Assembly: GCA_037693485.1 (NCBI GenBank)
Contig: CM075352.1
Coordinates: 64,792,001-64,856,000 of the forward strand
Origin: Kitagawia praeruptora
Taxonomy: Eukaryota > Streptophyta > Magnoliopsida > Apiales > Apiaceae
Direction of reading: 5' to 3'
DNA: 64,000 bases
Shown: positions 57,333 to 64,000 of the stretch, one piece after another
How positions within the stretch are numbered: the stretch's first letter is position 1
Layout: each line of letters begins with the position of its first letter
Notes under the pieces: model-generated
What the model was told of the DNA's origin: nothing
Database searches by the model: none
What the model saw: only the letters and a program-made list of their open reading frames with translations
Translations under genes and position numbers: made by a program

Positions 57333-58500
57333 GAGCAAAGTATGTTAAGAAATCTGTGGGCAAGTGGAAAGTGTGATGGAAAAGATCTGAAATGCTTTTA
57401 GAGTTTAGTTTTACTTTTAAGTCTTGGAGTGTTGCTGTTCAGTATCCATAACTTTAGATTCTTCAGCTGACAAGTGTAACAAATTGAAATCGAGTATATG
57501 TCTGTTATATTATATTGTTATATGTCTACTACTATTTTTTTTTTTTGAAAGAAAGTGTCTGCTATTCAAAACTTTATTCTGATTAGTAGTATTTACCTTA
57601 CAGGGCCAGTTTCAAATTTCAGCATGAATTTATCGTCACAGTTCAGTTCGTGCCCGCTGTCCTCCACTGCAGTGCAGGATGCTTTTGTAATTCATTTCTT
57701 CCCAGTGTTACACTACAAATACTAAAATACATTAGTACCAACGGCGACTGGTGAAATATCATAAATAACTAGTGTTTGCGTATAAAGAAACTAATATATT
57801 TTTTTAAAACCATAATAATAGTAAAAAAGATTGTAGTATAATCAATCCAGTTAATCAAAAAAAAAAAAAAAAAGAAACAAAAGCAGTTGCAAAATGTCTC
57901 AACTTGGAAGTGAAGAAGTTGGCATTCGCATAGCAAAAAAAAAAGGGAAAAAAAGTTGGCAATCAAATAAGTATGCTCATCTTACAAATCATATGGTTTG
58001 CCGGAAATATCAATGCCTTGTGGGAATTCGGCTTTAACTAATCAACTTTCATTATTGTTTTTGTTAAAATTTGTTAAAAAGGTTCTTTTCTAAACTATAG
58101 AAGTCAGGAAACTGCTTGTGGTAGATGGAATTTCCTAAAGAAATATTGGGGGAATTTTCTGAAACAGAGTATTTTCATGGATTATTATTGACTAAATGTG
58201 TATATTATATTTGTTTCAACATACTTGTTTTTCTAAAATAATTGTGCATAATAATTTTGTCTAAATTAAACGACTGTTTGCTGCCATTGTTGCGTTAAAA
58301 ATTATTTGGCAAGTCAGATTATAAAATTCAATAAATCTTTTCTTAAAAAAAAAAAATCAAAAAATCAGTAAGAAAATTCGTTATAAAATTCAATAGAAGT
58401 TAACAATAAAATTCATTAATGATGAATTAATTCTGTGAATCTGACCAGCTTTTACCCAAGGCAGCTGTTATCAAGTGGAAAAGGGAAAGTTTATCCACAT
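57333..58500. other. Intergenic sequence
   Basis: AT-rich with A and T runs; no gene seen. Confidence 0.35.
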
Positions 58501-58585
58501 GGGGTGGTGGCGCAGTTGGCTAGCGCGTAGGTCTCATAGCATTAGAGAAATCCTGAGGTCGAGAGTTCGAGCCTCTCTCACCCCA
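58501..58585 (+). tRNA. trnM-CAU: Elongator tRNA-Met(CAT) with an 11-nt intron
   Basis: GGGGTGG acceptor strand pairs with the CCCC-ending 3' strand. D arm is GCGC...GCGC (58510-58526). The anticodon loop reads CTCATA, so the anticodon is CAT. The T arm carries GAGAGTTCGAGCCTCTC. Total length is 85 nt against 74 for the mature molecule, so about 11 nt after A37 (about 58539-58549) are an intron, the standard arrangement in nuclear plant tRNA-Met genes. An internal B box GGTCGAGAGTTCGAGCC is present, and T-rich Pol III terminator tracts follow at 58590 and 58597. Nuclear, not plastid, by the intron. Confidence 0.95.
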
Positions 58586-58604
58586 ATAGTTTTTGATTTT
58601 TTTA
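58586..58604 (+). terminator. Pol III terminator T tracts
   Basis: TAGTTTTTGATTTTTTT directly downstream of the tRNA gene: runs of five and seven T. Confidence 0.7.
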
Positions 58605-58660
58605 TTCTGAAGTTGCCGTTTTCTTAGTGATGGAGAGAACATGTGAGATGAGGAGGCCGT

Positions 58661-59381
58661 ACTTTTTTTTTTTTTTTTTGAATAACAATTGTATTAAATT
58701 CAATAACTCAAAGTCATACGGCATCTACAATTTATATCGAGTAGAACAACATAATTGAATCGCCGGACATCCACAGGAGACCAAAAGTGAATTTTGACGA
58801 AGATATATACAATTGTATCCCTAACACCCGTATGAGCTTATCGACCTTGAATGCAGAAACAAAACAGCTCGAATCACTAAATTCAAATCCACGCTCCCAC
58901 AAATCGGAGAGAAAATCAAACTCCCACAAAACGGAGAGAAAATCCAAACAACTCAGCATTACAAGCGAGAAAACCAAACAGCTAAGCATTACAAAATGAA
59001 GATTAAGAACTTAAAAATTATAATTAAAATACAAAAATCGAAGAAACAAGAAAAAAACAACAGCTCCAAACTTAGATCTGAAAAATCGAATCCCCAATAA
59101 ACAAGATGAACCCACTCACAAATCCGGTGGCTAGTCGGAAACGGAGAAATAGTCAGAGCTCCGAATTTTAAGAAACTAAGAACAAGGAAATCAAATATTT
59201 AAAACAAGGTTTATTGAGAAAAGGAAGAAAAAACAAAGAAAATGAGAAGTTTTGGAGCTTTCCACCGGTGGAGATCCGGTAGAAGCCCCGGCCGGTAAGA
59301 AAAAAAGAGGAAAAAAGAGGAGCAGAAGAGGAGAGAGTTTGGAGAGAATTCGGTGGAAAAGTTAGAACACAAAGATTCTCT
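58661..59381 (-). mobile_element. Polyadenylated retroposon with 10-bp target duplication
   Basis: On the - strand a sequence of about 0.7 kb ends in an A run of 16 or more (T run at 58663-58679). It is flanked by the exact 10-mer CCGTACTTTT at 58657-58666 and 59382-59391. These are the marks of LINE-machinery retrotransposition. It has no LTR and no reverse transcriptase ORF. The 5' part is CT-rich like a 5' UTR, and a 3' region (58732-58989, - strand) has an 85-codon open frame with internal LSCLxF/DFLS repeats. It could be a processed copy of a host mRNA or a SINE-like family; I cannot tell which. Confidence 0.75.
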
Positions 59382-59391
59382 CCGTACTTTT

Positions 59392-59849
59392 GATTTAATG
59401 AAGGTATTTTTAACTTAAAGGAGAAAATAAAGTTGTTTACTTTAAGTTGAATGAAAGTGTTTAGGTAATTTTACTTAAAGTTAAATGGAGGTTTAATAAT
59501 TTTGACTTAAAGTAAAATTTAACTTAAAAAATTTTTAAAATTCATAATATTTAAACTTTACAAGAATTGTGAAAAGAAAAAACTTCATAAGTATTAAGTC
59601 TAAAGCACCTAAAAAGAACTTATGACTTAGAGCAGTTTTTTAAGTTATCCTTAAAATTCCTTAAAGGAGCTATTAATTTATTTTGTATGCATTAGTCTGA
59701 CTTTGAAAAGTCCAGATTGATATACATGTTGGCAGCTTAAATCCCGCATTGGTTCACTGAGTCCTCATGATTTAAATAAAATTGACCATGATATGAAATG
59801 CGCTAGAACTTGCGACAGGTCGTCTGGTGTATGCGTAGACCCAAGACTG
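59392..59849. other. Intergenic sequence upstream of the PRA1 cluster
   Basis: 59390-59680 contains several direct and inverted copies of ACTTAAAGTTA-like words and may be a worn MITE. 59690-59849 is the promoter region of the first PRA1 gene. Confidence 0.4.
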
Positions 59850-59856
59850 TATAAAG
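59850..59856 (+). promoter_or_regulatory. TATA box of PRA1 copy 1
   Basis: TATAAAG, 89 bp upstream of the ATG at 59939. The downstream stretch ATCTCTGTCATCAGCA resembles that after the TATA box of copy 4 (63860). Confidence 0.6.
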
Positions 59857-59938
59857 GGCATCTCTGTCATCAGCACCTGCACCACCCATCCACTGATATT
59901 TTCTTCCTAGTTGCTCTGTTTCAACTAGTCTCCGAAGA

Positions 59939-60442
59939 ATGACGAATTATGGTACAATTCCAACTTCGTCATCTGAAGGTGGCACGAATGAGTTCATCTC
60001 CAGTACCCCGCAAGTAAAACCAGGAATACGTTATGGTCGTCCCTGGAAGGAGATGGTACGGTCACTTAACCTTCCTTCTGGATTCCACAATACAATGGAA
60101 AGGATGAAAACAAACCTAGTTTACTTCCGGACAAACTACATCATCATCTTAATGTCAATTATGTGTTTGAGCTTCTTATTCCACCCTGTCTCCTTGGGGG
60201 TATTCTTCTTGTTGTTGGCGGATATTTATTTGATCCTCTACTTTCAACCAGCCATGTTACTTTTGGTCATGTTCAATGTGATTCCACTGTTGTCTACCGA
60301 CACTGTCTGGAATATAAAATCCACGCTTTTGATTGAAGCTGTGATTGTAGCGGCTCACGCTTTTGTTAGGAAGACTGATGACTTGTCTCTGGATGAAGAA
60401 ATGCCTCTGGCAACCGGTTTGTTGACTTGTGCCTCGTCGTAA
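59939..60442 (+). CDS. PRA1F: PRA1 family protein F-type, copy 1 (167 aa)
   Basis: Prenylated Rab acceptor family: small hairpin membrane proteins of ER, Golgi and endosomes that help deliver prenylated Rab GTPases (family knowledge). It opens MTNYGTIPTSSSEGG like plant PRA1-F proteins, then PWKEMVRSLNLPSGF (about 36-50). Two hydrophobic hairpins follow (about 66-102 and 103-140), then the acidic tail DDLSLDEE. Compared with copy 3, the N-terminal SRAKTRIKAGLATRR region is eroded (STPQVKPGIRYGR). The conserved LRDEPL linker between the hairpins is missing, replaced by QPAML, and the whole is 17 residues shorter. So it may be a diverged or relaxed copy. A single-exon model is used; a possible internal donor AAG|GTGGCA occurs at 59978/59979. 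Confidence 0.85.
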   Translation: MTNYGTIPTSSSEGGTNEFISSTPQVKPGIRYGRPWKEMVRSLNLPSGFHNTMERMKTNLVYFRTNYIIILMSIMCLSFLFHPVSLGVFFLLLADIYLILYFQPAMLLLVMFNVIPLLSTDTVWNIKSTLLIEAVIVAAHAFVRKTDDLSLDEEMPLATGLLTCASS

Positions 60443-60583
60443 TTTTTTTTTTTTTGTTATTACTTCATGCATGTATTAGTTATCGTTGAACATAGTATAT
60501 GATCCAATTAAGGTCTTATTCTAATACCTTGATTTTTGGGAGAGTTGGTGACCTAACATTATGATGTTAATTTATTTGCAGAA
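60443..60583 (+). other. Short spacer between PRA1 copies 1 and 2, ending in a splice-acceptor-like site
   Basis: 141 bp. It begins with a T run and ends TTAATTTATTTGCAG at 60567-60581, two bases before the copy 2 ATG. No TATA box is seen, so an independent promoter for copy 2 is doubtful. Confidence 0.55.
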
Positions 60584-61027
60584 ATGTCCAATGCCCGTCC
60601 ATGGAAAGAGATGCTATGGTCACTAAACCTTCCCTCGGGATTCGACAACACAGTTGAACGGATCAAAAAGAACCTAGTTTACTTTGAAATCAACTACAAG
60701 ATCATCTTAATGCTGGTTACGTGTTTGAGCTTCTTGTACCACCCGGTCTCCCTCAACGTAGCGTTTACTTTGGTGATGGATGTTTGGCTGTTCCTCTATT
60801 ATTTACGCAGAGAGCCATTAGGCTTGCAAGTACTTGTCATCATTTTGGTGATTATCAGTATGATTTTGGTGTCATTTACAGAGGCTGCATGGATCAACAT
60901 AATATCAACGATGTTAATTGAAGCTGTGGTTGTGGCGGCTCACGCTTCGTTTAGAAAGACTGAGGACTTGTTTGTGGATGAAGAACTGCCACAGCCAGCT
61001 GGTGTGTTGACTACTTCCACCTCATGA
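60584..61027 (+). CDS. PRA1F: PRA1 family protein F-type, copy 2, lacking the usual N terminus (147 aa)
   Basis: Starts MSNARPWKEMLWSLNLPSGF, so it enters the family alignment at the PWKEM block and lacks the MTNYGTIPTSS segment and basic region. The two hairpins are present (about 40-77 and 80-125) with an intermediate linker LRREPLG, and an acidic tail EDLFVDEE follows. The nearest upstream sequence is a splice-acceptor-like TTTGCAG at 60575-60581. Joining copy 1 codons 1-13 (59939-59978) to 60582 keeps the frame and would give a 161-residue protein with the family N terminus. This is an inference. It could also be a truncated tandem duplicate with its own start. Confidence 0.75.
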   Translation: MSNARPWKEMLWSLNLPSGFDNTVERIKKNLVYFEINYKIILMLVTCLSFLYHPVSLNVAFTLVMDVWLFLYYLRREPLGLQVLVIILVIISMILVSFTEAAWINIISTMLIEAVVVAAHASFRKTEDLFVDEELPQPAGVLTTSTS

Positions 61028-62061
61028 ATTTTATTGTTCTGTTGACTGGTTCCTATCTGTAGATATAATCAAGCAAATTCTACTACAACTGAATTGTATG
61101 CATTATCAATGTCTACTTCAATCTGTATTTTTCTCTTAATCTGCGGGTCGAATCGGAGAAGAAAAATTAACCTGAATTCCACCCAATTTTAGATCTTTTT
61201 TCAAGCTCCGATCGACTTTAAAATAGTGATAACATTATAGAATGAGTACACCCAAGGTGACCCCATAAAAATATAAAACTTTGTAGATGTTTACCTCTTT
61301 ATGGCTTGACAACAAGTTCCGAACATCTAATTGAACTCTTAAGAATATAATCATCATTTACTGCACAGTTACTTTGTATTTTCATAGCTTACTAAATATA
61401 TCTATATACCTTCAAGAGAATTTTTAAGGCATTATTCATCATATAGAAGTCCGATTAAAATGATAACAGTTAATCATTAGTGAGACACAACACAAATCAG
61501 AGTAAATAAAGCAATGACTTGACGATATAAATCCAACCAAACATTGCCAAGAAGTAGGGTTGATGCACATGTAAAAAAGTATAGAAAATTGGTGCATGGA
61601 GGTCAGTCACAGTCCAACAAACCACGTGGTAGCAGTGCCCGTCTTGGTTGCGACCTTGCCGTCTTTTTGTTCTCGTCGCGTTTAGTGCCGTCTTGTCTCT
61701 CGATGCCCCCTTGTTATTTCGTATTTGGATCATCCAGCCATTTCAAACTTCATGTTATCAAACAACGAAAACGTAGCTCAATTTACTTGGAAATCAAAAA
61801 ATTTACTCCGAAAATAACATTTTTTCTGCAATTATTTCCAGATTGAACACGAGCAATACAAATTGGTACGAGCAAAGACTCACAGTCACACCTCTCACGA
61901 GAGAGAGGGACGAAGTACCTACCATTTGGTCAAAGCCTTCGCTTAGATGTATGGGTTTTCGAGGATGATAATATAAACAATGAACTAATAGTATTTAAAA
62001 TAATAATATGATTGGTTAGGGTAGACATCAACTGCAGCTCGTAATAGCGCACACAATGATT
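61028..62061. other. Intergenic sequence between PRA1 copies 2 and 3
   Basis: About 1 kb with no supported gene. A 100-codon ORF near 61544-61846 has no recognisable features. Confidence 0.45.
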
Positions 62062-62078
62062 GTGGCCGAGTTGTAATT
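62062..62078 (+). promoter_or_regulatory. Conserved promoter module of PRA1 copy 3
   Basis: TGGCCGAGTTGTAATT, preceded by CACACAATGAT, 136 bp before the ATG. The same block occurs 138 bp before the ATG of copy 4. A TATATAAA lies just downstream at 62079. Confidence 0.6.
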
Positions 62079-62213
62079 TATATAAATTGATAACTAATAA
62101 AAATGTATCACAATAAGTCATCTGTCATGTAATAAGAAGCTGCTCTGTCACAAGAACAATTTTTATTGCCTTTCTTTTCTCTTCCCAGCTACTCTCTTTC
62201 AAGGTCTTGGAGA

Positions 62214-62768
62214 ATGACGAATTACGGCACCATCCCGACTTCATCATCACCAGGAGGGACGAACATGGAATTTATCTCCCGTGCGAAAACGCGGATTAAA
62301 GCAGGACTCGCTACTCGTCGTTCATGGAAAGAGATGGCACGGTCATTCAGCTTTCCCTCTGGATTACGCAACACAACCGAACGGATCAAGACGAACCTTG
62401 GCTACTTTCGAATGAACTATGTGATCGTAGTGTTGACAATTCTGCTTTTAAGCCTCCTGTACCACCCGATATCGCTCATGGTGTTCTTTGCATTGATGGT
62501 ACTCTGGTTGTTCCTCTACTTTCTTCGCGATGAGCCACTGGTGATCTTTCACCGCTTGATTAATGATCGTACAGTCCTGATCGGTTTGTCGATCACGACT
62601 GTGGTTTTATTGCTGTTTACTGGCGCTGTTGGGAATATAATTTCGGCTTTGCTGTTTGGAGTGGTGGTTGTGGCAGTTCATGCTGCGTTTAGGAGGACTG
62701 ATGACTTGTGTCTGGATGAAGAAGCCGCGGAGACAGCTGGTTTAATGACTACTTCACCTTCTTCGTAA
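62214..62768 (+). CDS. PRA1F: PRA1 family protein F-type, copy 3 (184 aa), the most canonical copy
   Basis: The start is set at ATG 62214, where MTNYGTIPTSSSPGG begins. An upstream in-frame ATG at 62166 adds 16 residues not seen in the paralogs. Features in order: FISRAKTRIKAGLATRRSWKEM (two parts: basic region, then the WKEM block; about 25-45), ERIKTNLGYFRMNYVIV leading into hairpin 1 (about 68-103), the family linker FLRDEPLVIF (about 102-111), NDRTVLIGLS and hairpin 2 (about 120-160), HAAFRRTDDLCLDEE (about 162-176). The acidic tail is the sort of ER-exit signal described for PRA1 proteins. All family blocks are intact, so this is the copy most likely to act as a Rab acceptor in ER/Golgi traffic. 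Confidence 0.92.
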   Translation: MTNYGTIPTSSSPGGTNMEFISRAKTRIKAGLATRRSWKEMARSFSFPSGLRNTTERIKTNLGYFRMNYVIVVLTILLLSLLYHPISLMVFFALMVLWLFLYFLRDEPLVIFHRLINDRTVLIGLSITTVVLLLFTGAVGNIISALLFGVVVVAVHAAFRRTDDLCLDEEAAETAGLMTTSPSS

Positions 62769-63186
62769 TTGTCTGTTTATTCCGTCACGGATGTTCTTAG
62801 GCTGTTAATCTGCAGTTTATTTCGTGTGCTGTCATATTCTGTTATTATTTTTCTCTCTTGTAATTTCTCCTGTCATTGTTGTTTATTGTTTTCCCGTTTC
62901 AGTTTCGTATTTACAGTACGAGACAGACATTATGATCAAGCGCCTGGTTGTTATCATTCATTATCACTTCATCTTTGCGGGATCTCCATTCAGTATTAAC
63001 TTCACTACTTTTTTTTTATTATTATCATCTATACATAGTTTTAATAAAATTAAGATCCGACCTCTTATTAAAAGAGCCAAGCAACCAGATCAAATGTTGG
63101 CAAAGAATAGCTTTAATCAATTTACTGTATTTTTAAGGTCATATGCTATATGAATTTTTAGATTTGCAGTTTAATAGAAATTTGTC

Positions 63187-63216
63187 TTCTTCTCGTAATG
63201 ATAATTACGAGAAGAA
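63187..63216. repeat. Inverted repeat, 13-bp arms, GATA loop
   Basis: TTCTTCTCGTAAT at 63187-63199 and its exact reverse complement at 63204-63216. Confidence 0.95.
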
Positions 63217-63265
63217 AACATTGTTTCACAAAGATAATTATCACACAAACACATACATTTAATGG

Positions 63266-63288
63266 CAGAGAGAGAGAGAGAGAGAGAT
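63266..63288. repeat. GA microsatellite
   Basis: Eleven or so AG/GA dinucleotides in a row between ATGGC and TTCAG. Confidence 0.9.
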
Positions 63289-63791
63289 TCAGAGAGTCAT
63301 TACATTAATGTGATAGTGCCTCAACTAATCTTGAAGTGCCTACATTTTACAATGAAAAGATAAGAATCAGAAACATATGAAGTAATTCCAAATGTATTTG
63401 AATGCTAATTAAGGCGGAACAGTTGTAAAATATATAGACAGTAAGTACTGATAATTAGTCGTTAACAAGCAGGGTACTCTGTAGAATCACCCTCGGCATC
63501 AACTGCCCCAGTGAATAACCTGCTTGTGGCATGACGAGTATGTTGGTGTATTTTGGTTTATTTGTTTGATGTAATTTGACTTGGATAATGCACGTGGTTT
63601 AAGCTTATAAATATGTTAAACATTCACTAACGACGTACCAAGTGTTGTTAGTATAATTTGTTTTGTTGATGCACGTTACTCTAAAATTTTAAACATCCAC
63701 TGGCGAAAGGAACATTGGAACACGATTGGTCATGAATCATGATAGATCTCGGCCGCAGGCCTGCTGCAGCTAATAGGGACACACATAATGT

Positions 63792-63808
63792 ATGGCCGAG
63801 TCGTAATT
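63792..63808 (+). promoter_or_regulatory. Conserved promoter module of PRA1 copy 4
   Basis: ATGGCCGAGTCGTAATT, preceded by CACACATAATGT, 138 bp before the ATG; counterpart of 62062-62078. A TATAAAAT box lies at 63860-63867, 86 bp before the ATG. Confidence 0.65.
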
Positions 63809-63945
63809 AACTTAACCAATCAATAAGGTTCCAGACACTACATCGTGTATGTTGCAGCGTATAAAATTATCTGTATCATCAACATAGCCTTTTATTTTCT
63901 TCCTAATTGCTCTCTTTTTCTACTTGTCCCCAAACTCTCCGAAAG

Positions 63946-64000
63946 ATGACAAATTACGGCACCATTTCAGTGACATCATCAGTGTTAGGTTTAATCTTGA
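63946..64000 (+). CDS. PRA1F: PRA1 family protein F-type, copy 4, cut by the window end
   Basis: The first 18 codons only, opening MTNYGTIS, preceded by a TATA box and by a leader (CTCTCTTTTTCTAC...CTCCGAAAG) similar to the leaders of copies 1 and 3. After the seventh residue the sequence departs from the other copies (VTSSVLGLIL), so whether the gene stays open beyond the window cannot be judged. Confidence 0.75.
   Translation, partial: MTNYGTISVTSSVLGLIL

Larger units (their letters stand above)
62769..63791. other. 3' UTR of copy 3 and intergenic sequence
   Basis: No supported gene. It contains a 13-bp perfect hairpin (63187-63216) and a GA microsatellite (about 63266-63288). Confidence 0.5.

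Noticed and set aside
61544..61846. 100-codon + strand ORF between PRA1 copies 2 and 3
   Set aside because: No motif, no membrane pattern, and an overlapping antisense ORF of equal quality; probably random.

Overview
The window is plant nuclear DNA, most likely from a eudicot. Three things show this: plant-type LTR retrotransposons (Sirevirus-type Ty1/copia and Athila/Tat-type Ty3/gypsy), many Helitron termini with hairpin + CTAG/CTAA ends, and split host genes of plant families (an FLX-like gene, an intron-containing elongator tRNA-Met, and a tandem PRA1-F cluster). Species cannot be read from the sequence. Copia and gypsy calls rest on protein motifs; lineage names and host family names are from memory and no database was searched.

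Layout. 1-25839 is a nest of retrotransposons. The 3' part of a + strand Sirevirus-like copia (envelope-position ORF, polypurine tract, 3' LTR 4745-5797) sits inside the envelope-position ORF of a second, - strand Sirevirus-like copia (gag, pol, PBS, 5' LTR 14952-15550). That element in turn sits inside the gag region of a + strand Athila-like gypsy element (gag-pol with one nonsense codon, three 0.58-kb tandem repeats in its 3' region, PPT, 3' LTR 24572-25839). The 5' ends of the gypsy and of the + copia, and the 3' LTR of the - copia, lie left of the window.

25843-43100 is AT-rich DNA-transposon and Helitron territory with no supported gene. It holds an 8.2-kb structure with about 0.46-kb inverted termini, at least four Helitrons with both ends visible (some end-to-end), Mutator-like elements with 9-10 bp target duplications, small MITEs and segmental tandem repeats.

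43100-64000 is the gene-bearing side. A four-exon FLX-like coiled-coil gene (44337-46835, +) is followed by about 11.6 kb without a supported gene (two old tandem duplications, a hAT-like element with an 8-bp target duplication). Then come an intron-containing tRNA-Met(CAT), a polyadenylated retroposon with a 10-bp target duplication, and a + strand tandem array of PRA1 family F genes: three complete copies and the first codons of a fourth at the window edge. Copies 3 and 4 share a proximal promoter module. Copy 2 lacks the usual N terminus and may borrow it from copy 1 by splicing; this is an inference.
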